Of a DNA stretch of 64,000 nt, positions 10,418 to 22,510 are shown one piece after another. The DNA is from Castanea sativa (taxonomy: Eukaryota > Streptophyta > Magnoliopsida > Fagales > Fagaceae). Numbering within the stretch: position 1 is the stretch's first letter; each line of letters opens with the position of its first letter. Location: NCBI RefSeq assembly GCF_040712315.1, contig NC_134016.1:907501-971500 (forward strand), in the 5' to 3' direction. The position numbers and the translations under genes are program-made. The notes beneath the pieces are model-generated. The model saw only the letters and a list, made by a program, of their open reading frames with translations, did not search any database and had not been told where the DNA came from.

Positions 10418-12013
10418 TCAAAAGGTTGACACTTCCATTTGATCAAAGAAGAAGCCGGAAGGACCACCTTCAGGCATCAAAGCTAGCATCATAGGACCTT
10501 TTGCACCTTTTTCGATGGTCAAAACCCCACTATTGTTGTTCAAGTCTGTGCTGGTATATCTTGGACTCCCGGAGTTGATTGCCATTTTGAGGTACTTTCT
10601 TAAAAGAACCCTTGTGTATGCATAAGAGCTGCCTTGGAGACTATGTAAGCTGAAATATTAGCTAGCCAACCGTTGATTTCAATCAAATTCTTCTTTACAT
10701 CTACTAGAAATCCCTCCACCACCTTGTCTCAACTTTCTCTTCTGTGAGGCCATTAACATCTCCTAGTTTCTTCTTTGCATTCTCATTTGAAATAAGCTAA
10801 AATATTAACACAATTGAAATTTTAATTTCTTGAAAGAAATTTCAAGCAATTTCCTAGAACCAAATGTTTAGTGCAGGTCCTACACAATCGTCAAAGCCAG
10901 AATCTTACACTCTATATTGCCGTGAAATGATCATGACCAAATGAAGTTGATTTATAAATGATTTAGTAAGATGAGCTTTTCATTTTGTACCTTTAATTGT
11001 CCCAGAGTCGAGGAGTATGACATTTACTATTCTTCCTAAATTGGATAATAGAAGTGGAATAAGTGTTTTGCTTGCTTAGTCCCATAGTAGTTTGTTCTCA
11101 AAAAATCATCAGTTGTTTGATAAGTTTGCTTCTTGACTTTCTTCAGAGGTCTGGCATTTGGACCTAAAATCTGTATCATCGTTGTAGAAATGGTAAATGA
11201 TGTGACATTCTTGTTTAATTTCCTTTTCTTTTGTGAATTTTCCTTTCTAGAAGGGGAGGATAAAGAGCAAAAGGGTGGAAGAAGATAACATTTGGTTAGT
11301 ATCTATGACCAATCCAGCCCGTCTAAATGCTTTTATATTGCAATGGATTTTAAAATTCTTGATATGTCCACAAGCTGAGACAAAGGAAGTTTATTTCTTT
11401 TTTGGTAGTAGATAAACAAATACTCAAAATTTGAATTTTGTTAAATTGTTTTGAGTCCTTTGAGCCTTACCACAGACCTAGACCTCTGCATAACATTGTA
11501 TGACTTACTTCATCAGAACCAAGTTTCTTTCGTTCCTCTACATTGACAATGGTTCCAAGAATCCCTGCATTATTTATCAGCAATTTTGAAATAATGTCAA
11601 TATTAGATCCACCAAAAGAGGGAAAAAAAAAGAACAGAAACAAAACAAAATTTCATCCATATTTAACATTGGGTTTTAAGCTGGGGAAGAGTAAAACAAG
11701 ATTATATGATTCATCCTTGTTGAAAAAACAAACTGATTGAAAGAGTTTCCTGCACACAATTACTCCTAAGTAAGTTATATACTTATAAATAAAATTTCTA
11801 TGTGAAAAATTCTAGAGATTAATTCCATGTAACATAAAGAAAGAAGCAAAGCAACGATCTCCACTCTCCAAGTTACACTTAAAATCCCTTTAAACCAAAG
11901 ATGTATAAATTGCACCACCAATATGTCTAGCTTCCCAAACTGGCTTCTGATGAAATCTGCCAAAGAAGATAAAATTACCTCTTCGTCCCAGGATTTATGG
12001 TCGTTTCTGCCAT
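10418..12013 (-). pseudogene. SDR copy 1, broken (neomenthol dehydrogenase-like)
   Basis: This is the minus-strand paralogue of the intact copy at 20348-22460. Recognisable parts are exon 1 (11979-12013, start ATG at 12013), a short tail of exon 2 (about 11907-11956, [13 protein letters not shown]), exon 3 (about 11510-11575, NNAG motif), exon 4 (about 10995-11185) and exon 5 (10418 to about 10790). Most of exon 2, including the NADP-binding TGxxxGxG loop, is deleted. The donor of exon 1 now lies only 22 bases from the surviving end of exon 2. Exons 4 and 5 carry further indels and frame breaks. The protein would be inactive. A hAT element sits 5 bases past the stop codon. Confidence 0.85.
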
Positions 12014-14140
12014 TTGTTATGGAAATTGAAGAGTGTAATGATGGCTTATCTGAAAATTACAGTTCTGCTCTAGGTGAAGTTTAATTTATAGGTATTCATA
12101 GATTTGCCGAAAGTAAAACTGTAAAAATTGTTCACGAACTGTCTGGATTTTTACGTATACCATGACAACTTCGTATTTTTACGATGAAAAAGGTCTAAAC
12201 CACCAATAATGATTTTTTTTTAAATGAGAAAAAAAAATACTGAAAATTAATTTTTGAGTGCCAAAAGCCATATCTGGAGAGAGGGGAAGAAAAAAAAAAA
12301 AAAAAAAGATGTAATTGATGACAGTTTTATTGTAAATTTATCACCTTCGATGAGGACATTATTGTATCGTACAGAAGAAGAAGAAAAAAAAAATGTAGTT
12401 TTTTCAGGGAAGTGCAATACAACCGAAAATTTGTTGTAAAAGACTAAAAGGCTTTGATTGCTGGGCTATTTAGTAATAGGGAATCTAATGGCTTGGCCCA
12501 AAACTAAGCTTATTGGGCTTCTCAGTGCAATTCACTTCTAATTTTTATAGTGTAGCTGTCATCATTGCTTCTCTTTCCAATGCGTTTTGTCATAGAAGGA
12601 GATGGGAAGGTATCCAATGGTCCCATTCCTTTTTTATTTTGTTTTAAAATAAATTTTTATGATTTAAACCAAAAAAATAACAAAACCCAATTGTATGGCT
12701 CATCCTAATATCCCCAAGTAGAAAGTGTTCTTATAATATGTCTTATTATCAATATTTAACTGACTTACTGTAATTCAAATTAAAATATATCTTATACTTA
12801 TTAGCCTATTTTGTTTAAGTAAGTTGTTTCCAAAAAAAAAAAGGGGGGGGAGAAACTCAAATAACATTTTTGCTCTCTGTCTCTCCTCTTAATCAAACCA
12901 ATTCTTATTCTCTTTTATCCCTAAACTTAATTTCAAGAGTCACGTTTATGGTAAATAAGTTTTACTTTTTTATATGAATTTTGTTTTATTTCCAATTTCG
13001 GTGATTTAATATGTGTAAAGTAGGAATCTTCCAAACATATTCTTCTCCATTTACCTTTCCTATCCCCACTCTCACCCACGTGTATTTCTAATTTGACTTT
13101 CTTAATCTCAATAATTTCTTTTCACATCTAATTTCAAACCTCATTTCCAACTTCTTACACTCTTCGGTCCTCACCAATCATTTTTTCCTCAAGTTCTTCT
13201 TTTTTCCCCCTATTGTGCAACTATGCTTTTTTCAGTTTATTGCTGGATCAGGGTGTTCAAAATTTTATTTCAAAGGGTTTGATTTTTTTTCTTCTTCAAG
13301 TCAGGGAATTCATTTGAACCCCCTGCTTTCCATGTGGCACCGCCACTGATGTTTTTAATAGAATTTTCATTAGATATACTTCATAACACAAGTAATTACT
13401 AGCAATTGAATGAATAATATCTTCTCAATCCCATTCTTTAATTCCATATTTAGCCCTTTGAATATGGGGGGTTTAAAGTAGTTTGCAATCCATTTAAAAC
13501 TTAGAGACAACTTATTTTTTCTGCCCTAGCTTACAATGCTTGGGTTGTACTCTCGAGCCCATGTGTAAGATGGACCACACTAATTTGCCTAACCTACTTT
13601 GTTATGGACCATCATTGGAGACACCCATTGAAGTCGTTGAAGGACCAAACTAAGGCATTCCTAAGGTGCATTTAGGGTTTAGGTTTTGTTAGAATATCTT
13701 TGTTCCAGCTTGATTAATAATCTCTTGATTTTCTTAATGAAACATTCTCCTCAACTTGGTTGCATATGTAAGCCCAATGTCAAACCACATAAACCTTGGG
13801 TTCTTGTGTAATTGTAGGTCCTATTTTTCTATTGCTTGTTTGCATAAATCCATTATAATTAACTAAATTTCGCAACAAATCAATATCAAAACTTTTGTTA
13901 TCTCAACACATCAGGTTAGCAAAACATCATTGAGGAGAAAGAATGGGTGTAAATTTATAAGTGTCAATTAATTGCTATCTTAGGTTTGAGATTTGAGAAT
14001 AATCCTTTTGAGGATGATTTGAAATTAAACCTTTAAAATCCATTTTTATCCTCAACTCTCTTACTAAAATTCAAATGCAAGATTTGAAATAGCTTCCACA
14101 GCATAACAAATAAAAGCTAATAACTACAACTTCAATCACT

Positions 14141-14183
<43 letters not shown>

Positions 14184-14228
14184 AAGCACACGCATATATG
14201 AAGACATTGGATACCATCATGTTCACAT
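12014..14228. other. Intergenic between SDR copies 1 and 2
   Basis: AT-rich and non-coding. The stretch 13300-13350 contains a TGGCACCGCCACTG end-like motif resembling the right end of the 5887-6251 element. A (CT)n tract lies at 14145-14182. Segment 14081-14215 is similar to 7636-7713, the 3' flank of SDR copy 1 before the hAT insertion. Confidence 0.55.
14145..14182. repeat. (CT)n microsatellite
   Basis: About 18 CT units in the 3' flank of SDR copy 2, absent from the paralogous flank of copy 1. Confidence 0.95.
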
Positions 14229-16338
14229 TCAAAAGGTTGACACTCCCGCTTTATCAAAGAAAAGGCCCGAGGGTCCACCTTCAGGCATTAGAGCTAACAT
14301 CACAGGACCTTTCGCACCATCTTGAGCAGTCAAAGAACCAGTATTGTTGTTGAAGTCTGTGCTGATATACCCAGGATTTGCTGCATTTATCAAAATTTTG
14401 GGATACATCCGTGCCAAAATCCTTGTGTAAGCATTAAGCGCTGCTTTGGAGATGGAGTAGGCAGAAAAATTAGCAGGCCAATTATTGGTCTCTACCACAT
14501 TCTCCTTCACTTCTTCAAGAAATTCCTCCACCAACTTGTCCACTTTCTCTTCTGTGTGGCCATCAACATCTCCTAATACCTTCCTTACATTCTCATTTGG
14601 AATACGCTGAAATATAAACACAAATTAAAATTTTTATTTTCTAATTGATTAAAGCCTCTATAAGAAAGTTCCAGATACAAAACATATCATGCCCCCACTT
14701 AACTTATAATGCTTATGGTTTAATGAGACGAGTTTCAATTTTGTACCTTTAATTGTCCCACAGAGGAGAGGAGACATTCACAATTCTTGCTGAACCGGAT
14801 AATAGAAGAAGTGGAATAAGAGCTTTGTTGAGTTGCTTGATCCCAAAGTAGTGTGGTCTCAAACAATTCTCTGAAGTTTCGTAAGTCTGCTTTATAAGTT
14901 CCTTTAGAGGCCTGGCATTTACACCTACAATCTGTATCATCAAATGCAATGGTAAATGTTGCTGCAAACAGTGTTTAAAAATTCTGGATTACGCCCTTAA
15001 CTTGAGAATTGAGAAAAAAAAAAAGATGTGTATAATATTGAGAGACTTACTTCTTCAACACTAAGTTTCCACACTTCCTCTTCATTGACTATGGCTCCAA
15101 TAGTCCCAGCATTATTTACTTGCAATTTTAAAGTAATATCAGTGTTAAAGCTACCAACGTTAAGTTAAAACGGGGAAATGAGCAAGATGTCATCAACTAA
15201 TAATGTTGGGTTTTAATTTTTACCAAACAAGTGACAAGTTCTCATCTACCTAGTAAAATAAATATACAAAGGATAGGGAAAAAAAAAAAAAAAAAAAAAA
15301 GACTATAAGATTCATTATTGTTTCATACAATAAACTTATAGTGTGATTAGACTTGGGTTCATCTATATTCAACTGTGTTCAAAAGTTTGAGCATATATAG
15401 CATTATTATTGGGAGTTCTAAAACTCCAAATATCCTATTTTATAGCATCAAACCACAAAAGAGATGCAATACCCGAGTTTCCAATTGTAAGATGTGACTG
15501 TAGCAAGTTTCTAATTTTTAAAATGATTTTTTATTCTCTCTCTTGTAGTGATATATTATTGTTATTGGGTTGTATATATTATTTTAAGGTGTATGTAAAA
15601 ATAAAAATTAGGATATTAAAATGTTTATCTTAATAGATAGAGTAACTTTTTAGATGGTAAAATAAGATATTTTTTGCAATTCTAAATGCTAATTTTTTAG
15701 TAAATATAGTGATATCTTGAATATTCTCATTTAGGTACGGTTCAAAATGATTTATTTTCATACATATAGAACTCAACTAATGCTTTCCTTCTTTAATTCA
15801 TATAAAAAATTAATGACTGTACTAAAAATCCAAGAGATTCATTAATGTAACATGTATATTAAATAAGCAAGCAAAAATCCTCACTTCAACAAAAACAGTA
15901 GCTAGAATCGTTTCAAGGATGTATTAGTTGCATTACCAATATGTCAAGCTAACCAAATTGGGTTTTGATGAAATCCGCCAAAGAAGAAATTCTAGCATAA
16001 TCCGTCAAATCTAGTTGATGAAAAACCACATCAGAGTATCCAGCATCCTTGAGTTTTTCAACAGCTTCATTGCCTCCCCTGACATCTCTAGCAGCTAATA
16101 TCACTCTGACCCCATTTGAAGCTAGCTGTTTAGATATTTCAAATCATAACCCTTTATTGGCCCCTGTAACAACTGCAATCCTATAAGAAAAATTTTAAAG
16201 TCAATACAAAAACAAATGGGTGAGCATTAATTAAGGATGTCAAATTTGACATTCATTAGGCCTAAATTCAATTAGAAGACAAAAGCTAAAGATCAAATTA
16301 TACCTCTTCGACTCAGAATTCAAGGTCGTTTCTGCCAT
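14229..16338 (-). pseudogene. SDR copy 2, broken (neomenthol dehydrogenase-like)
   Basis: All five exons can be aligned to copy 3: exon 1 16304-16338 (MAETTLNSESKR), exon 2 about 15937-16182, exon 3 about 15050-15118, exon 4 about 14750-14935, exon 5 14229-14606. Exon 5 is open and keeps the catalytic YSISK, but exon 2 has a stop (TGA, minus strand, 16144-16146) inside the glycine-rich NADP loop and a second (TAG, 15949-15951) in the QFGKLDIL motif. Exon 4 has a small frame shift at its end, so NVSS is followed by PLWDN and a stop. Two nonsense changes in one exon make it a pseudogene. Spacing and orientation match a tandem array. Confidence 0.88.
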
Positions 16339-16703
16339 TAGTGATGAGTGTAGAGCATGTATACGAGCGATGTAGTAAGGTAAGAATGATTCTGATATTT
16401 TTATGGTTTTGAAGGTTGAATTGTATGGTTTAAAGTCGACTTTTGTCAATGGTTATATATAGTTATATACTTAGTTGTATCTGGGTTCTCTACGTTATCC
16501 ATGACGTCTTCTGTCTCGGTCTATGGCTCTATGCCTATACGTAAGCACCTCTCTCTTTTTTTCTTTTTCTTTTTTTTTTGCTTTTTTTTTTGAGGGTGGG
16601 AGGTCTATGCGTGCGTAAGCTATGACATCCATCCCAACCTTCGAGTTTGAGGCTTTCTTTTTCTTTTTTAATCTCAAGTCGTTAATTTATAATTAACCTT
16701 TAG

Positions 16704-16717
<14 letters not shown>

Positions 16718-16772
<55 letters not shown>
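16718..16772. repeat. (GA)n microsatellite
   Basis: About 27 GA units preceded by a short AT run. Confidence 0.95.
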
Positions 16773-16774
<2 letters not shown>

Positions 16775-16818
16775 TGTTACATACCTTCTTTTAGGGAAAA
16801 TAAGACAATAGAAATATA

Positions 16819-16993
16819 ATCACTGCTCCTCTTTGTGCGATGGTCATTTTATAAGTATAAATACTTGTGTATGGAGTGTGGGGGGCAAGAGCCAAGTTTC
16901 AAGTTTTTAGGAGAAAGTTTTACACACATATATACTTAAAATTAGGCTAGAGTAGAAATTCTATCTTGTATAAAATAAAATATATAAAAAAAA
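16819..16993 (+). mobile_element. tRNA-derived SINE, copy 2
   Basis: The cleanest copy: a perfect 17-bp target duplication, aagacaatagaaatata, flanks it (16802-16818 and 16994-17010). It has a box A-like TGTGCGATGGTCA near the 5' end, a degenerate box B (GTTTCAAGTTTTT), TTAGGCTAGAGTAGAA in the 3' half, and a tail ending in A-rich sequence. The 175-bp length and terminal A tract are usual for plant SINEs. Confidence 0.9.
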
Positions 16994-17632
16994 AAGACAA
17001 TAGAAATATAGAATGATAATCTAAAGAGCAATTCCACCGGTGATTGTATAATTTTGCTCTCCCAAAAACTCAGATCAGATTTATTCCGTACATTCCAACC
17101 GATGCTTTGTTTAAAAATAGGAAATCCTACATGAGTTCTAAACAACACATGAGCTCACGCATTGGTGGGGGGTTACATGTTGTGAGAAACCCATTACATG
17201 CAGTCGGTACAAGATATACTTTGGGCTAAGGCCTAAGGCCTCACTTGTCCCAAAATAAATTAAAGGGTCTCAAGGCACCTTATTGCATAATTAAAAAGTC
17301 TTCGAAATTGTGTAAAAATGTCTTGCAAGTTTAAAATGATAATTTTTTTAAAGAAAAAAATATTGATGGATTTTGCATTTTTTTCCCTACTTATAATTAG
17401 ATCCCCAAAATATTAAGCCAATAGAAATCCAGCTTAATTGAAATAATAAACTAATTCACCAAAAATAATTGTTATGAGTGTGCTGAATAATTATTGAAAT
17501 TTTTTTTCCTAATAACTTGTGAAAGAGACGTAAATAAAACCAAAATACAAAAACTTAATTAGCAATTTTACATCACAAAAAAAACTATATTAAAACTATA
17601 TATATAGAAATTCAAAATAGATAGTATTTAAT

Positions 17633-18742
17633 GGGGCAAAACTTAGATATAGTACTTTCAGTACAGTACCTTATATTCCCCTTTTAATATTAAGACACGT
17701 GGAACATGTGGCACTTAGCCAAAGACACTAAATGGAGTTAAAATTGACATGGACTAAGGAAATCCAATAGCTCATTCTCTTTCTCTTCAATTGAACTCAA
17801 GAACAAAACTCTTCCAATCAACTCCTCTCTTTTTACTAGAAATCAAGCACCCATACCCTTTTGAACAGCCGTCAGTGACAACCTTCAATTATAACAAATT
17901 GTGGAACTTGTCATATCCACCAGCAAGTGTGGAACTTGTCATGCACCCAATTGCTTGGCTTATAAGAATATATCTTTGGAAAGAGATTAGGTGGACATTA
18001 GTCTTAAAAATATACCTTTAGAAAGAGATCTGATGGCTCAATCTTCCAATTGATAACACATTGACCGAACATTGCGACCATAGTTTGGGATGTGTCAACA
18101 AAAACCATGGACAACAAATCTTGACACCCTCTCTCCAACCGGTTGAAGTTGTAGGAAAAAAATCGACAAAGACCCTAAATTGATAAATTACTAAAGTGGG
18201 TTTGCATAACCTCCATTTACCACCATGAATTTATCAAGTACAACGCTAAATCAGTAATTCTTAACTACTTCTCTCATCTAACCTAAAAAAATTGAACCTA
18301 AAACTCTAATTAATCTTCAAACCCAGAACTTGTGTATTTGCATATCCACCCAAAATTTTTGTATAATGGAGAAAATCCATTGTTATGGATCAAAGGGGCT
18401 AGATTCAAGTATGGGAAACTTCCGATTTTGTCTCCCACCTTCCAATTTCCAAAGCCTTGGAGTTCCACCTCAAATTCGAATTCCAAGCCCAACACCACTC
18501 CTACAAAGCAAGTCTATCAAAATTGTTTGATTTCTCTTCGAAAGGGTATGGGTGCTTGATTTCTAGTAGAGATAGAAGAGGGGGGCTGAGAGAGTTTCAC
18601 TTCGTGAAACAGAAAAGACTGTTGCTCAGTCCGTGCAAAATTTTAGCGCCGTTTAGTGTGTTTAGTTAAGTAGCCACGTGTTTTAAGATTACAAGGGGAA
18701 CTTAAGATACTGGACATAAGGTACTGTGTCTAATTTTTGCCC
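17633..18742. mobile_element. TIR element with about 70-bp arms (1110 bp)
   Basis: The left arm begins GGGGCAAAACTTAGA and continues through GTACCTTAT, TTCCCCTT and ACACGTGG. The right arm reversed begins GGGCAAAAATTAGA and repeats the same words in order. The element is flanked by the perfect 8-mer tatttaat (17625-17632 and 18743-18750). The interior has no recognisable transposase. Superfamily is uncertain: the target duplication of 8, or 9 with one mismatch, suits hAT or MULE. Confidence 0.78.
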
Positions 18743-20347
18743 TATTTAATTTATATTTAATATTAAAAAAAGCACACTAAAAATTTCCTCATTATAAATA
18801 CTAATTGGGGACACATGTTTTTTTAATTGTTTTTTGGACTGAACATTGTTAAGAACAATTATTTCACATCTTGATAATTGCTATCTAAATAATTTTTGAG
18901 TGATGTAATGTCCCTCTTGTGCTACCATTTAACATGATTTTTGTTATGTACTAATTACATTTTGTCACTTCTCAACAAAAAGAAAAAAGAAAAAATTCTA
19001 TTACTTAAACAAATATTATTATTATTTTTCCCTCATTAGAGTTATTAAATTATGCTTTAGGCACCAATTGTTGAACTACACTATATGACTCCAATAATTA
19101 CTCCCTATTTTCCCTGACAAGATCGTAAACACAAAATTTCTCAATTATAGAATATCAAACAAATTGAAAAATGTGTTCCACAAATATATTTTTGTATTAA
19201 TCAAGAAGTGAGTACAATCTCTATTTCAACTCTTTTACAAAAAATGTTCCTCTGATTCTATCTTCTATTTTGACTTGATCGCGAAATCTTCTTCACTTTG
19301 GTTGGAAGATGGATCGAACAATCTTCACAATGAATCTCTGGCTTTGAGCTTGTTAAAGATTTGTTATTCTTCAAGTCCTTCGAATGTTCTTCAAGTTCTT
19401 TGAAGATTCTTGGTTGAAATTCTTCGATGCTTTAGAGGCTTGCTCCGTTGAACTTCAATGATTTAGAACTTTTGAAATTTATAGAGGCTTTTGAGCTTAA
19501 ATCCAATAGAACTTCAAGTCTTGAAAGAATGATTCAAGTAAATTCCTTTGAATTTTTTTCGGTCGTTCTTGAGGTAGAATTTCTCCAGAGTTTTGGCTTC
19601 TTCAAAACTTAGTCCCTCAAAATGAGAGGAAATGTCCTCTATTTATAGTGGTTTCAGAGGATAAACTTCACTTTGAATTGATATGTTTGAAAAGATGTAG
19701 TAGACTTTTGATTGACCCAAATTTTACTTAGGGATAATTATTTCTATTTATCTATTTTGATAAAGATTTTTGATAAAGATAATAATCAATAAAGATAAAT
19801 AATTATCTCTATTTTGTTTATTTATTTTAAATAAAGATAATTATCCATCAATTTTAAATAAAAAATTTATCTTTATTTTATTTTATTTATTTTAATAAAG
19901 ATAATTATTCATCAATATTGAATATGAAATTTATCTTTATCTTGTGGGTCCAATGACAAATGGCAAATTTTAATATGCTAATGTGATGTCAATTTGAATG
20001 ACACATGTCATTATTTGACTTAATTAATTTAATAACATTAATTTGGAATTTATCACTAAATTTTTTATGTGGCATTTTATAATTGGCTTGACAAATTTTT
20101 GCCTCCTACAAAGACAAACTCCACGGGAATATTCATGTTTTGTGAGAATTATATTTTATTGAGAATAAGTTCAAAAGAAAGTACATAGATGGTAGCTTAC
20201 ATACATGTAACCCCCAAAATAGTAGAAATAAAAAAGAAGAGCAACATTTTTAGCATTATTGATCTTTGTCTGCCTCCACGCACACATTATTACACAAACG
20301 TAACATATTGTATTGATTAATTGTTGCTATAGCATAATATTTTCGAG
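18743..20347. other. AT-rich intergenic DNA, possible LTR remnant
   Basis: No coding frame was recognised. Around 19260-19680 is a stretch rich in CTTCAAG/TTGAA words. Around 19740-19930 are repeated GATAATTAT and TTTATCTTTATTTT words. It may be a decayed LTR but I cannot define ends. Confidence 0.4.
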
Positions 20348-22460
20348 TCAAAAGTTTGACACTTCTGTTTGATCAAAGAAGAGGCCGGAAGGACCACCTT
20401 CAGGCATCAAAGCAAGCATCACAGGACCTTTTGCAGCTTCTGCAATAGTGACAACCCCAGTGTTGTCGTTCAAATCCGTTTTCGTATAGCCAGGACCAAC
20501 TGAGTTAATAGCAATATTGGGATGCTTCTTCGCTAGAACCCTCGTGTAAGCATTCAGGGCTGCCTTGGAGACAACATAAGCTGAAAAATTGATAGGCCAG
20601 CCTTTGACTTCTATTGAATTCTCCTTCACATCTTCTAAGAACCCTTCAACCACCTCGTCCACTTTCTCTTCTGTGAGACCATCTACATCTTCTAACTTCT
20701 TCCTTGCATTTTCATTTGAGATAAACTGACATACAAACACAATTGAATATATAAGCTCATCCTATATGGTCAATCAATTCTAGCACCAAATGTTCATTGC
20801 ATGTCCAGTTTATTGTCAAAGCACAAATCTCAACATGCCATGTCCTGCAACTAATTCACACTTCATATTGTTAGAAATGACCAAGAAAATTCCAAGTGTT
20901 GTGACTTATGAATTTTCACAAAGTGATTTCATTAACCCTGTGATTGTGAGTTGTACCATTTTCATTAGTAGTATCTATGACCTAACTACTTTTTGGATTA
21001 ATAATAATTTACCTTTAGCTGCCCCACACCGGAGGAGACGTTTACTATTCTTGCTGAATTGGATGATTGAAGAAGCGGAATAAGTTCTTTGCTTACTTGC
21101 TTCGTCCCATAATAGTTTGTTCTCAAACAATTCTCCGAAGTTTGGTAAGTCTGCTTTATAAGTTCGTTCAAAGGTTTGGCATTTGGACCTAAAAACTGTA
21201 TAATCATATGGAGGTAAGCGATGTTGCACTCATGTTTAAAACATTTTATCTCTATTTTGTTTTTATGTTGTGAAAATTGAGGGAGTGGGGAGGGGAAAAA
21301 ATTTATTGCTAAAGTATATACAACTTCAGGATGATGCTCTCTAATTGACACAAATAATGATTACATCGCATTAAGAGGCTTACTTCATCCAAACCAAGGT
21401 TCCATAATTCCTTATCGACTATGGCTCCATTAATCCCTGCATTGTTTACCTACAATTTTGAAGTTATATCAATCTTAAAGCAATCGAAACTGGGGAACAG
21501 AGCAAGATTTCCTGGATTAATATATGGTATGTATTTTTCTTTTTCCGAACAAGTGATATATGTTCATCTACTGAAGAAAAAGTCGTAAAAGAAAGACAGA
21601 GGGCTATATGATTCATCTTTGTTAAACACTATAAACTGACTGTAAGAGGTTCCTAGCATAGCTATTCTCATCCTCACTGGACTATTTGGATTTATTCTCA
21701 TCTACTAGTCAAAATTATATATATACTTTTTTTTTTAATGTATGAGCTCAACCAATGCTTTAGGCCCCATTTGGTATGCAAGTTTAAACTTTAAACACAT
21801 GTTTTCTGTTTTTAAACAATATTACACGTATTTTCACACTTTTTCACCCACACGTATTTTTAAAAAAAAACTAAAAATTATTGTTTAAACGCACCTACCA
21901 AACGGGCCCTTAGTTTCTTTGTTAAATTCAAAATTCAATGATTCTATTCAAAATTCCATAGATTCACTGTAACATATGAAGAAAAAAACAATCTTCACTA
22001 TCAAAATAAACACTTGGAATCTCTCAGAATATGTATAAGTTGCATCACCAAAATGTCAAGCTTCCCAAATTGGGTTTTGCTGAAATCAACCAAAGAGGAA
22101 ATGCTAACTGGGTCCGTCACATCTAGTTGATGGAAGACCACATCAGAGTATCCAGCAGTCTTGAGTTTATCAACAGCTTCATTGCCCCTCTTCACATCTC
22201 GAGCAGTTAATACCACCTTGACTCCATTTGAAGCTAATTGTTGACATATCCCATATCCGATCCCTTTATTGGCTCCTGTTACAACTGCAATCCTGGGGGG
22301 AAGATTGAAATTAAAAATCAAAAAATTAAAAAAATTCTAAAAAAAAAGGTGCATATTAAGGATATCTCAATAGATCTCAGTTTTATGTGTCAACTAAAAA
22401 CATTAATGTTTGAAGATCAAATTACCTCTTTGTCCCAGGAGTCATGTTTGTTTCCACCAT
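20348..22460 (-). CDS. Short-chain dehydrogenase, (+)-neomenthol dehydrogenase/salutaridine reductase-like (SDR copy 3, intact)
   Basis: There are five exons on the minus strand: 22426-22460, 22049-22292, 21384-21449, 21013-21195 and 20348-20725. All have GT-AG introns and consistent phase, giving 301 aa. The NADP(H)-binding loop is TGANKGIG (about residues 17-24), NNAG lies at 95-98, the catalytic Ser is in NVSS (about 169-170) and the catalytic Tyr/Lys are YVVSK (226-230). The roughly 55-residue insert before the Tyr is typical of the monomeric carbonyl-reductase-like plant group that reduces menthone, salutaridine or related ketones in the cytosol. The exact substrate cannot be told. It is the only unbroken member of the three-gene array. 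A Tourist-like MITE lies in intron 2. An inverted promoter duplication lies directly upstream. Confidence 0.92.
21763..21909. mobile_element. Tourist-like MITE (147 bp) in SDR copy 3 intron 2
   Basis: Terminal inverted repeats are GGCCCCATTTGGTA at the left and TACCAAACGGGCCC at the right, flanked by the 3-bp duplication TTA (21760-21762 and 21910-21912). These are hallmarks of PIF/Harbinger-derived MITEs. It sits between exons 2 and 3 and does not touch the splice sites. Confidence 0.85.
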
Positions 22461-22510
22461 TTGTTATGAAAAATTGAAGGGTAGTCTGTAAGAGTAAGCG
22501 TAACAGACTA

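Larger units (their letters stand above)
16339..17632. other. Upstream region of SDR copy 2 with microsatellite and SINE
   Basis: It holds a (GA)n tract and a SINE (both listed separately). Near 17220-17270 there is a GGCCTAAGGCCTC word like the ends of the hAT family in this window, without a clear partner end. No gene was recognised. Confidence 0.5.

Noticed and set aside
16819..16993. tRNA gene
   Set aside because: Box A/B-like motifs exist, but target duplications, A-rich tail and multiple copies identify a SINE; no cloverleaf is intact.
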